DNA from: Syngnathus acus | Taxonomy: Eukaryota; Chordata; Actinopteri; Syngnathiformes; Syngnathidae | DNA length: 64,000 nucleotides | Assembly (NCBI RefSeq): GCF_901709675.1 | Contig: NC_051098.1 | Location: 11,500,918 to 11,564,917, forward strand | Direction of reading: 5' to 3' | Part shown: one piece after another, positions 22,601-29,221 of the stretch | How the letters are laid out: the number at the start of each line of letters is the position of its first letter | Position numbering within the stretch: position 1 is the stretch's first letter | Program-made: the position numbers and the translations under genes | Notes under the pieces: model-generated | Seen by the model: only the letters and a program-made list of their open reading frames with translations | Told to the model about the DNA's origin: nothing | Databases searched by the model: none

Positions 22601-25600
22601 GTTGAGAGACTCTGAAAAGCAGAGACAATTTAGCACGGCAAAAGACAGACCATCCAGCAGAGACTCGGAAAAGGGTCGACCTCCCTCGAGGGATTCCAGT
22701 TATAGAAGCACAGAGAGAAACAAAGACTCAGGGAAAGAAAGTGACCCTGGCAACCAGTCTAAACACGGCGGAGGTGAAAGTAAGAACCCCAGGCTGGCAC
22801 CTGGCAAGTCTTCTCCTCCCGTGGGCACCGCCGTCCTCTCCAGCCATCAGCAGAGAGGCGCTAGCAGCAAGCAGGCTCACAAATACGGGAAACATGGAAG
22901 CAAAGAGCAGAATATTTCTTTGGCTCATCACAAGTCCGTTTCTCACGTCATCCAGTCCAAGGACAAACCCGGCTCGGAGAAGGACAGCACGGGAAGCTTA
23001 ACGCCGTCTTCCCTTTTTAATGACACGGTTGTGGGAAAATCGAACTCCCCAACTCTTGCGCGTAAATCAAATGATCATTCGTCAAGTCCAGCTGCCGGAG
23101 CGGCAATGAAAGCCGTTTGGTCATCGAGGACACCGGCGGACGACGACCTCGGCAAACGAAGCTCCACGCACACGGCGGCCTCGGCCGCCAAAGACAAACA
23201 CTCCAAAGTCAAGGCGGCAGGCAACCGAGAGTCGTCGAAAGACCGAGACAGAGTGAAACATCTCCAAAATAGCAAAAACAACAGCAAATCGCCGCTCTTG
23301 AACAACACCACCAAAGCCACGGGCAGCTCCAGCGCGCACGGCGCAAATCCCAACAGCAATAGTAAAGCTCAGCTGCTTGGAAGCGGCGCCAAATCCCACG
23401 GCAAGCTTCAGGGGGAGACGTCGGAGAAACCAGGAAGCGACAGGTCTTCTTCAAAGAGTCGAGAACATTTCAGCTGCAGCGTGGACAACAGCCAAGCCAC
23501 CAAGACGTCCTTTCAGTCCCACGTCAAACCGACGATGAAGCAGTTAGTGTTGTCTTCGAGAGAGAGAGAGAAAAAGAAAGCTGTAAAGAAGCCCCTCGTG
23601 ACGCCTCTCAAACCCGACATTAAGACGGACCCCAACGGCACCAACAACGTGGATGGCATTTCATCCGCTTGTCCCGCGACAACGACCTCCTCAATTTCTC
23701 CTGCTGGCCAGGCGACCCGTCAGCGTGACGGCCCCGCTCTCTTCTCCTCACCTTCCGCCAGCAGCACTGACAGCTCAGAAACCGATACCCAGACCCAAAC
23801 AGAGGAGGAGGACTCGCAGAAAGACCACCCGCGCGCTGAGCTACGAGACCACCACGGCCTCCTCACTCGAGGAACGGAAGACGAGGCGGAAAGCCATGAC
23901 GATTATCACGACAGGGGTATCGACGACACGCCTCACGAGGACGACAGCGACGGGTCGGGCTCGGCCAAGCGGCGCTACCCTCGTCGCAGTGCCCGCGCTC
24001 GCTCCAACATGTTCTTTGGACTTACACCTTTCTACGGGGTCCGCTCATACGGGGAAGAGGACCTTCCGTTCTACGGCAGCGCAGATGGATCCGGACCCGT
24101 GGTTAAAAGGCGGACCGGCCGCAAGAAGTCCGCCGAGGGACAAGTGGACGGGGCGGATGACATGAGCACGTCCTCTTCGTCAGGAGACAGCGGAGATGAA
24201 GATGACAGCGGGATGAACCAGCGATTCAAGGACCCGTGTTACTACAACTTCACACGGACAATAATCAACCCAGGTGAGGGGCTGCCGTCAATAGAAGGAC
24301 TGGATCAGCGTCTGGGTCGGGGCTCCCAGCTCCAGCGCTTTCTAGAAGATGAAGAACAGCAGCAGAGGGCACAAGAAAAAACGGAAGAGGACATGCGCAA
24401 CGCACTGTAAGTTCCTACAAGTTCTTTCTTTCGGTTTCTCTCTTTCTCTCATTGACATTTGTATGGCGTGTTTGACAGGACTTTGAGCAAGCAGCACATC
24501 GGTCAGCTGGACGGCATCGACGACGGCTCAGAAAGCGACACGAGCATCTGCACCGCCAGCACCACGACGACCACAGTCACCTCAGCTTCCACGCCGCACA
24601 AGAGCACCCCGAGAAGAAGGGCCAGAGACAGGCACCAGGAGAAATTGGACTCGCACGACTCTGCCAAAGACGCACACAGCAGTGGCGGAGGAACTGCGAC
24701 GTTGAGCGGAACCGCTCGAAAGGGGCACAAAGAGAACTGCCTGGCTTTAGGTGGCAAGTCGCAGCCGCAAAGTCAGGGCCAGGATCCTCTGGATGCTCAA
24801 CTATCCCTCAACACAGACCTTCTTAAATCAGACTCCGACAATAACAACAGCGATGACTGCGGTAACATTTTGCCGTCAGACATCATGGAGTTTGTTCTCA
24901 ACACGCCGATGTCAATGCAGGCCCTGGGCCAGCAAACCGAGTCTTCCTCCTCCGAGCTGCTGCTAGATGAAGGCTACGGGGTGGACGTCAACCGGCGCAA
25001 AGATATTCTGTTTGATGACTTCTCCGAGCCTCTGCCCAGCGCTGAAAGCGGCGGGGTGGGCGAAAGTAGCGTGAACAGCTCTATCTCCGTCGAGGAGCCG
25101 TATCTTCCACTTGAGCTGCCCTCCGATCTTTCTGTGCTCACCACACGCAGTCCGACTGTTAATCCCAGTCAGAACCATACCGGCGGCAACATGTTGGGCT
25201 TGACGCCCGACCCGGACTCAATGAGCGGAGGGAAGAGCGGGGACAAGAAAAGAGCGAGACCCGGAGTGTCACCCTCGGAGAATCAACGCGATTCCGCCAC
25301 TTTGGGAAACAGGGATGCGCAAGTCGCTGAAGGTCACATGACCCCTGAACAATTTATCCCGAGCCCCGCTATCGGTCAAGTGATCGAAACCACAGTGAAC
25401 CAGGATGTTTCGAGGAATCCCGGCGCTCCTGCTTTGCCGAGCTCCCCGTCGCTTCCTCTTCAGAGTCAGAAGTTCCTCCCAGCCGCGGCTGCAGGCAGCC
25501 CCGTGCCCGGTCCAGGACCATCCCAAGTTCAAGTTTCTGCCCCAACTGTCATCAAACCCAGCCCTGATAAACTCATTGTGGTCAACCAACAGTTTCAGCC

Positions 25601-28600
25601 TCTTTATGTCCTCCAGACTGTCCCCAATGGAGTCACCCAAAAAATAACAGCCACGGGAGTGATGGACACCAGCTCTCAAGCCGTGCTCAGCTCCATGACG
25701 CTCGCCACGGGCTTGAATACCGGACTATCTGCATCCCAGCCTATATTTCCTGCCGGTGGCAAAGTCTTAGGTACGATGTCTCACTCCCCTCAGATTCACA
25801 CCTTCAGAGGAACGGCCCAGGCTGGCTTCCAGGCAGGAATTCCAAGCACCACTTCAGGACTTCTCATCGGATTGTCCTCTCGCGAGCAGCCTCAGATTCT
25901 GGTCTCCGAAGCGGGTCGGCGGCACGAGCTGGGCCCCGGTGTCACCATCGTGTCCAGCGCGTCGTCTCTCACCGCCGTCCCGACCGTTCTCTCCTCTGCC
26001 CACGGTAAGAAGAGGCCCATATCTCGTCTTCTGCCCAAAAAAACAAAGAAATTAGCTCGCTCGCGCAGTCAGCCCACTCTGGCCCCCGACGTCGGACCTC
26101 CCAACATGACCCTCATCAACCTGTCGTCCCCTCAGCTCACAGCGAGTATCCCCGGCCAGCCTGGTGGCGTAGTCGAGTTAAGTACCCTAACCAGCTCTCA
26201 GCGGAAGGTTCCTAATATTATCAAAAGACCCAAATCCGGTAACGTCATGTACTTGGATCCCACTACACTCATTCAGCCGAGAATTTCCGGCACTGCCCAG
26301 GCTGGTGTGCTGGATTCCTCCACTCACATCTTACCTTCGGGACTCAACACCAGTCAGTCAGTTTTAAACGTTGTTCCCGTGCCCTCGAGCGGCGCCGCCG
26401 GCCTCCTGACATCCGGGTCCGTGTCTCTCTCGACGCCCGTCCTCAGCTCGACTGAAATCACCGGGTCCATTAGCAATCTCCTCTTTAAGGCCAGCCCGCA
26501 CGGGTTGAGCCTGTCCGATCAGCAGGTGGTCCTTCAGTCCACGGGTCCGACTCCTCTGGTATCCCAACTGGGCTCTCCCGTGACCTCCTTAGCCAACAGC
26601 ATCTGCGTCCTGCCTTCGCAGCAGTCCTTCAGCGTGGCCGTCACTCAGCACGGAGATACAGAAGGCGGCACTCTGCACCTACGTCCGACTTTTTCCAGAC
26701 CTCACACTGCCGTTTCCAGCGCGAGCACCACCGTCACAATTGCGCCAGCCACCACTCTGAGCCCCATGAAAGGTCGTGTCGTCGGAGTCTTTACCCAGAA
26801 CCAGACTTCCTTGCACTCCCAGAGCTGCAGAACCACTCCCATACAACGGACCTTTGATCAAAGTCTGCAGAACTCAACCGGTGTGGCATCGGCGACAATT
26901 ACAATTTCAAGGGCGGAAAAGGGCAAACCCAAAGCGAAAAGGAGCAGGAAGAGCACAGACATGAGCAATGGCAAAAAGGTGAAGGTCTCGCAAGCTGAGG
27001 AGCATCCCGCGGCGGGACAAAATCCCTCAAAGTCGAGGTGAGTTAATTCCTCAGTTGGCACTTTGCTAAATCTCTAACTGAATTTCAAAACATCAATTTT
27101 CCACTTGTCTTGGAAAGAACCTCTCAAGAAGCCAGCTATCCTGAATCCATGGACACGGACGAACCCCCAAATAAGGCAAACAACAAGAGGTACGGAGACG
27201 CCGCTTCTCCTCGCCTATCTTCATACTTTCTCTATTGACCTGTGTCAATGCTTACTTGAATCCTTTGCAGCGTCCTCGGTAAAAAGAAGAACTCAGAAGA
27301 TCCCGGTTTCCCCGGAAAGGTTGCCGTCAAAGACAAAGGTTCTCCTACCACAGGACCGGGTTGCGTCGCAGTCGCTTTACCTCCTAACCAAGATGGCAGA
27401 GAGACCGGCTTGGACAGCAAACCCAAGAAGGGCATCATCTTTGAGATTCACAGTGAAGACGGCTTCCACATCCGCTGTGAAAGCATCGAAGGTGAATTTC
27501 ACACTTCCACATCATGTCCATCGTGTTCCTAATTGTCTGTTTTATAGACGCCTGGAAGTCCCTGACTGATAAAGTGCAGGAAGCTCGCTCCAACGCCAAA
27601 CTACAAAAGGTGTCCTTTGAAGGTGACGTGCAATATTTAAAAGGATCTTGACTCATCATTGCTAATTTATAAATTCATTTAGCTTCATGGTTTTCCTTTT
27701 TTCTCTCAAAGGGGTGAACGGACTGAGGATGCTGGGAGTGGTCCACGAAGCTGTGGTGTTTCTGTTAGAGCAGCTCTACGGCTCCAGACACTGTCGGAGC
27801 TATCGCTTCCGTTTCCACAAACCCAAGGAAACCGAAGAGCCTCACATCAATCCCCACGGCTCCGCTCGAGCCGAGGTCCACCACAGGTTGGCTTGCGGCC
27901 CCCACACGTGCCGAATTAGTCCATTCTTGGACAGCGTGTCTAAATGCTGCCTTTTGTTGAACTTGTCTGCCCCGCAGGAAGTCTGTTTTTGACATGTTCA
28001 ATTTCCTGGCCTCAAAACACCGCCAGCCGCCTGAGTACCAGCCGCAGGTAGAGGATGAAGAGGAAGGACAGCTCAGGACTGCCAGGTCAGTCAGACCGCA
28101 CAAACAATTTGAAGTGATTCGATTTGTTCAACTATTCTCTCCTTGCAGACGTGCATCCATGGAACTGCCGCTCGCTGTGAGATTCAAACACCTCAAGGCC
28201 ACCTCCAAGGAAACTATTGGAGTATACAGGTATTCAGTAATAAAGAATAACTTTCATTTTACGCTTGATGCTCCCCTGAGACCCAACAAAAAGTCTTTCC
28301 AGGGCTCAGATGCGAAATGCGATCTGTTATCGTTTGACAGATCCCCCATTCACGGCCGCGGTCTGTTCTGCAAGAAAACCATCGACGCGGGCGAGATGGT
28401 CATTGAATATTCCGGAAACGTGATCCGCTCCGTGCTCACCGACAAGCGGGAGAAATACTACGACGGGAAGGTGAGGACGAGAAGCACGTGTGGTTTTGCG
28501 GCTAAGGCGGCAGAATCATTTTACACCGAAATGTCCAAACAGTTTTTTCCCCCAAGGGCTACTTTGACATGCTTCTCTTTTCATTTATTTAACACGCTAA

Positions 28601-29221
28601 AGTCAATCCATCCGTGTGGGTGAAGCTACGCTAAGCAATTATATAAAATTTACGACATGGTTTCTCATTCAATAAAATGAGAAAGTTTCTCCAAATCTTT
28701 CACTATAAACAAAAAAAAGGGGTTGTGATGACAAACGTTCCCCACAAGATGGCAGCAAACCATTTAAAATCACATAGCAAGGCCACGCAGCGAGCAAACA
28801 CACAGTCATGATTCATGTTACATAAATAACTATCATTTCAAACAAGCCACCTTCATATTAGGGTTGTGAATTGTATTTGCTAGCACATTAGCGTAATCAA
28901 CATGCTAGCTTAAGCATGTGGGTCACTGCGCTTCTGTCTTCCCAGGGGATCGGCTGTTACATGTTCCGCATCGATGACTACGAGGTGGTGGACGCCACCG
29001 TGCACGGCAACGCGGCGCGTTTTATCAACCACTCGTGTGAGCCTAACTGCTACTCGCGGGTCATCACGGCGGACGGCCTGAAGCACATCGTCATCCTGGC
29101 CGCCCGCCGCATCCACCGAGGCGAGGAGCTCACGTACGACTACAAGTTCCCCGTGGAGGACGCCGGCAACAAGCTGCCCTGCAACTGCGGCGCCAAGAAG
29201 TGCCGCAAGTTCCTCAACTGA
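8617..29221 (+). CDS. kmt2a: kmt2a, histone H3 lysine-4 methyltransferase (MLL1), exon 2 to stop
   Basis: Nuclear chromatin regulator that methylates H3K4 in a complex with WDR5, RbBP5, ASH2L and DPY30 and maintains Hox-type transcription. The CDS is a join of 33 exons listed separately. Their summed length is 13,056 nt, exactly divisible by three (4,352 codons including the stop), and all intron phases match. Domains in order: AT-hooks (9230, 9395, 9680), CXXC zinc finger (13234-13495), PHD1-3 (15130-17205), bromodomain region (17206-18300), extended PHD (20476-20970), FYRN (21082-21475), taspase-1 sites QVDGADD (24141) and QLDGIDD (24504), a CBP-KIX-type activation segment around SDIMEFVL (about 24880), FYRC (27421-27840), WIN motif ARAEVH (27858), SET with NHSCEPNC and ELTYDY, and post-[11 protein letters not shown]. 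Exon 1 is missing from the window. The part seen is already longer than the whole human protein (3,969 aa), mainly through expansion of low-complexity exons. Paralogue kmt2b is less likely given these specific motifs. Confidence 0.96.
8690..9209 (+). other. kmt2a: kmt2a intron 2
   Basis: The 520-nt GT-AG intron holds T-runs and an ATT-rich stretch near 8703. Nothing else was recognised. Confidence 0.75.
9210..12493 (+). CDS. kmt2a: kmt2a exon 3 (AT-hook region)
   Basis: This 3,284-nt exon follows TTTCTCAG, enters in phase 1 and ends VQ before GTCAGT in phase 0. Three AT-hooks ([27 protein letters not shown]) bind the minor groove of AT-rich DNA. Further on come the highly conserved [42 protein letters not shown] and [16 protein letters not shown] blocks, separated by Ser/Pro/Thr-rich linkers. 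It is longer than the mammalian counterpart (about 2.6 kb by recollection). Translation does not begin at the internal GTG at 9281; the frame is open back to the acceptor. Confidence 0.95.
12494..12874 (+). other. kmt2a: kmt2a intron 3
   Basis: The 381-nt intron begins with an A-rich and short (CA)n stretch. The frame stays open from exon 3 for about 70 codons past the donor before stopping at 12707-12709, which is not conserved coding. Confidence 0.85.
12875..13052 (+). CDS. kmt2a: kmt2a exon 4
   Basis: Acceptor GGAACAG, donor GTGAGG, phase 0 in and 1 out. It encodes [11 protein letters not shown]...[15 protein letters not shown] and [19 protein letters not shown], almost identical to mammalian KMT2A just before the CXXC finger. 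Confidence 0.95.
13133..13361 (+). CDS. kmt2a: kmt2a exon 5 (CXXC zinc finger, main part)
   Basis: Phase 1 in, phase 2 out, donor GTAAGT. It contains [20 protein letters not shown] and [15 protein letters not shown], the two-zinc CXXC fold that binds unmethylated CpG. The KFGGRN motif that contacts CpG is intact. Confidence 0.96.
13461..14149 (+). CDS. kmt2a: kmt2a exon 6 (CXXC end and Ser-rich linker)
   Basis: It opens with the last CXXC residues ([13 protein letters not shown]), then runs into a Lys-rich and Ser/Pro-rich linker. At 13864-13956 there is a poly-Ser tract encoded by mixed TCN codons, absent from the human protein as I recall it. Donor GTAAGA at 14150, phase 1 out. Confidence 0.93.
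14150..14466 (+). other. kmt2a: kmt2a intron 6 with T28 tract
   Basis: The intron contains a 28-nt T run at 14173-14200 directly after the donor region. Otherwise it is AT-rich without other signals. Confidence 0.85.
14467..14540 (+). CDS. kmt2a: kmt2a exon 7
   Basis: A 74-nt exon between CCTTAG and GTAGGA, phase 1 in and 0 out. It encodes [20 protein letters not shown] followed by KPKDK, similar to the human VAPRPSIPVKQKPKEKEK stretch in basic and proline content. Weak conservation, but the phases fit on both sides. Confidence 0.85.
14541..14930 (+). other. kmt2a: kmt2a intron 7
   Basis: A 390-nt intron ending in a strong pyrimidine tract near 14900-14916. Nothing else was recognised. Confidence 0.85.
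14931..15170 (+). CDS. kmt2a: kmt2a exon 8 (start of PHD1)
   Basis: 80 codons, phase 0 on both sides. It encodes a variable stretch, then [30 protein letters not shown] and [11 protein letters not shown], whose CxxC is the first zinc pair of PHD1. Acceptor CCCGAG follows a T-rich tract; donor GTGAAG. Confidence 0.93.
15345..15491 (+). CDS. kmt2a: kmt2a exon 9 (PHD1 to PHD2)
   Basis: 49 codons. [20 protein letters not shown] and [19 protein letters not shown] complete PHD1 and supply the first zinc ligands of PHD2. Acceptor CTCTAG, donor GTAAGA. Confidence 0.95.
15492..16190 (+). other. kmt2a: kmt2a intron 9
   Basis: A 699-nt intron. At 15871-15884 CCGCCTAGAGGGCG loosely resembles a CTCF core. 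No gene-like content. Confidence 0.85.
16191..16289 (+). CDS. kmt2a: kmt2a exon 10 (PHD2), tandem NAGNAG acceptor
   Basis: It encodes [18 protein letters not shown] and the basic PTKKKKVW tail of PHD2. The acceptor reads TATAG-CAG-CAG, so the exon may start at 16191 (two Gln) or 16194 (one Gln, as in human). Both keep the frame. Donor GTATGA. Confidence 0.93.
16565..16685 (+). CDS. kmt2a: kmt2a exon 11 (PHD2-PHD3)
   Basis: [12 protein letters not shown] and [20 protein letters not shown] are near-identical to mammalian KMT2A. Acceptor TTTCCAG, donor GTAAGC, phase 1 out. Confidence 0.95.
16867..16980 (+). CDS. kmt2a: kmt2a exon 12 (PHD3, first half)
   Basis: [20 protein letters not shown] and [10 protein letters not shown] carry PHD3 zinc ligands; this finger reads H3K4me3 in the family. 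Donor GTGTGT, phase 1 out. The following 162-nt intron is open in frame (see findings). Confidence 0.94.
17143..17327 (+). CDS. kmt2a: kmt2a exon 13 (PHD3 end, bromodomain start)
   Basis: [20 protein letters not shown] finishes PHD3. PAEWRTALE and [18 protein letters not shown] begin the atypical bromodomain that packs against PHD3. Phase 1 in, 0 out. Confidence 0.95.
17419..17595 (+). CDS. kmt2a: kmt2a exon 14 (bromodomain)
   Basis: [31 protein letters not shown] and [12 protein letters not shown] match the human bromodomain with its long loop. 59 codons, acceptor GTGTAG, donor GTACGT. Confidence 0.95.
17596..17980 (+). other. kmt2a: kmt2a intron 14
   Basis: A 385-nt intron. It carries a good CTCF-like motif at 17853-17868, listed separately. 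Confidence 0.85.
17853..17868 (-). promoter_or_regulatory. CTCF-like motif
   Basis: On the minus strand the site reads GGCCACCAGGAGGCAG, a close fit to the known CTCF core. Its 20-nt context is almost the same as that of the site at 35777, which suggests a dispersed repeat origin. Occupancy cannot be judged from sequence. Confidence 0.4.
17981..18091 (+). CDS. kmt2a: kmt2a exon 15 (bromodomain)
   Basis: 37 codons, phase 0 both sides: [18 protein letters not shown] and [12 protein letters not shown], the C-terminal helices of the bromodomain. Acceptor TTTCAG, donor GTAAGC. Confidence 0.95.
18240..18313 (+). CDS. kmt2a: kmt2a exon 16
   Basis: A 74-nt exon: [20 protein letters not shown], matching human QMERVFPWFSVKKSRFWEPN. 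Acceptor CTTACAG, donor GTGAGT, phase 2 out. Confidence 0.93.
18314..20077 (+). other. kmt2a: kmt2a intron 16
   Basis: The largest internal intron of the gene in this window (1,764 nt). It holds a CA microsatellite and scattered A/T runs. No internal exon was recognised. Confidence 0.85.
19578..19611 (+). repeat. (AC)17 microsatellite
   Basis: About 17 perfect AC units within kmt2a intron 16. It explains the Thr-His and Val-Cys repeats of overlapping short ORFs. Confidence 0.95.
20078..20292 (+). CDS. kmt2a: kmt2a exon 17
   Basis: [20 protein letters not shown] and [19 protein letters not shown], then a Pro-rich run. It links bromodomain to extended PHD. The acceptor is again a tandem CAGCAG; use of the first gives the Asn-Ser seen in human. 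Donor GTAACA, phase 1 out. Confidence 0.94.
20431..20525 (+). CDS. kmt2a: kmt2a exon 18 (extended PHD start)
   Basis: [20 protein letters not shown] then YGDENTN. The CALC pair begins the pre-PHD C2HC zinc module. Donor GTGAGT, phase 0 out. Confidence 0.94.
20594..20731 (+). CDS. kmt2a: kmt2a exon 19 (extended PHD)
   Basis: 46 codons: [20 protein letters not shown] and [15 protein letters not shown], nearly invariant in the family. Acceptor GTCCAG, donor GTAAGT. Confidence 0.96.
20823..20981 (+). CDS. kmt2a: kmt2a exon 20 (PHD4)
   Basis: 53 codons: [34 protein letters not shown] and [13 protein letters not shown], the C-terminal PHD of the extended module. Acceptor TTCACAG, donor GTAAGA. 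Confidence 0.96.
21073..21184 (+). CDS. kmt2a: kmt2a exon 21 (FYRN start)
   Basis: [20 protein letters not shown] and [11 protein letters not shown] lead into the FYRN domain, which pairs with FYRC after taspase cleavage. Phase 0 in, 1 out. Confidence 0.95.
21255..21333 (+). CDS. kmt2a: kmt2a exon 22 (FYRN)
   Basis: [20 protein letters not shown] then LFPIGY, core FYRN. Acceptor TCTCTAG, donor GTAAGT, phase 2 out. Confidence 0.95.
21407..21573 (+). CDS. kmt2a: kmt2a exon 23 (FYRN end)
   Basis: [20 protein letters not shown] completes [17 protein letters not shown] follows, equivalent to human ENRTIAHSPTS. Phase 2 in, 1 out. Confidence 0.94.
21647..21772 (+). CDS. kmt2a: kmt2a exon 24
   Basis: A 126-nt exon after CTGAAG: a Pro/Ser-rich segment with [20 protein letters not shown], resembling human KVPRIRTPSYSPTQRSP. 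Phase 1 on both sides, so skipping would preserve the frame. Confidence 0.88.
21934..24406 (+). CDS. kmt2a: kmt2a exon 25 (linker, taspase site 1)
   Basis: A 2,473-nt exon. The first third is a low-complexity RDSEK/SRDS-rich stretch (about 22130-22780) that I do not recognise from mammals. The end contains [52 protein letters not shown] (taspase-1 cleavage site 1 at 24141) and YYNFTRTII, all conserved. Donor GTAAGT at 24407, phase 2 out. In mammals this exon is continuous with the next as I recall. Confidence 0.94.
24479..27037 (+). CDS. kmt2a: kmt2a exon 26 (taspase site 2, transactivation segment)
   Basis: It begins after [23 protein letters not shown] at 24501 is taspase-1 site 2. [20 protein letters not shown] and [18 protein letters not shown] form the CBP-binding activation segment. 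Conserved islands such as [26 protein letters not shown]-like [45 protein letters not shown] and ISNLLFKAS sit in Ser/Thr/Pro-rich linker. Donor GTGAGT, phase 2 out. Confidence 0.94.
27118..27189 (+). CDS. kmt2a: kmt2a exon 27
   Basis: A 72-nt exon: [20 protein letters not shown], similar to human RTSSSEAHIPDQE. The acceptor GGAAAG lacks a strong pyrimidine tract, but phases 2 in and out fit both neighbours. Confidence 0.82.
27271..27491 (+). CDS. kmt2a: kmt2a exon 28 (FYRC start)
   Basis: A variable stretch, then [20 protein letters not shown] and ESIE, the first strands of FYRC. Acceptor TTTGCAG, donor GTGAAT, phase 1 out. Confidence 0.93.
27548..27622 (+). CDS. kmt2a: kmt2a exon 29 (FYRC)
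   Basis: [20 protein letters not shown], almost identical to human. The preceding intron is only 56 nt. Donor GTGACG, phase 1 both sides. Confidence 0.95.
27712..27886 (+). CDS. kmt2a: kmt2a exon 30 (FYRC end, WIN motif)
   Basis: [20 protein letters not shown] and [10 protein letters not shown] finish [15 protein letters not shown] contains the WIN motif that inserts into WDR5. Phase 1 in, 2 out. Confidence 0.96.
27978..28085 (+). CDS. kmt2a: kmt2a exon 31
   Basis: [20 protein letters not shown] and an acidic stretch between WIN and SET. Acceptor CCGCAG, donor GTCAGT, phase 2 both sides. Confidence 0.95.
28149..28229 (+). CDS. kmt2a: kmt2a exon 32 (pre-SET linker)
   Basis: [20 protein letters not shown] and ETIGVYR, matching human DLPMPMRFRHLKKTSKEAVG. 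The introns on both sides (63 and 111 nt) are multiples of three and open in frame. Confidence 0.95.
28341..28470 (+). CDS. kmt2a: kmt2a exon 33 (SET-N)
   Basis: [20 protein letters not shown] and [20 protein letters not shown] form SET-N and SET-I. Acceptor TTGACAG, donor GTGAGG, phase 0 out. Confidence 0.97.
28471..28945 (+). other. kmt2a: kmt2a intron 33 (last intron)
   Basis: A 475-nt intron splitting the SET domain. The frame stays open for about 50 codons past the donor and then stops. Nothing else was seen. Confidence 0.9.
28946..29221 (+). CDS. kmt2a: kmt2a exon 34 (SET-C, post-SET, stop)
   Basis: [38 protein letters not shown] and [14 protein letters not shown] hold the SAM-binding NHSCEPNC and the catalytic Tyr. 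[13 protein letters not shown] is the zinc-binding post-SET tail, followed by TGA at 29219. Confidence 0.98.
   Translation, partial: GIGCYMFRIDDYEVVDATVHGNAARFINHSCEPNCYSRVITADGLKHIVILAARRIHRGEELTYDYKFPVEDAGNKLPCNCGAKKCRKFLN

Noticed and set aside
28471-28623. Frame continuing past the SET-N exon
   Set aside because: Follows a strong donor GTGAGG and lacks conservation; the true continuation GIGCYMF is at 28946.
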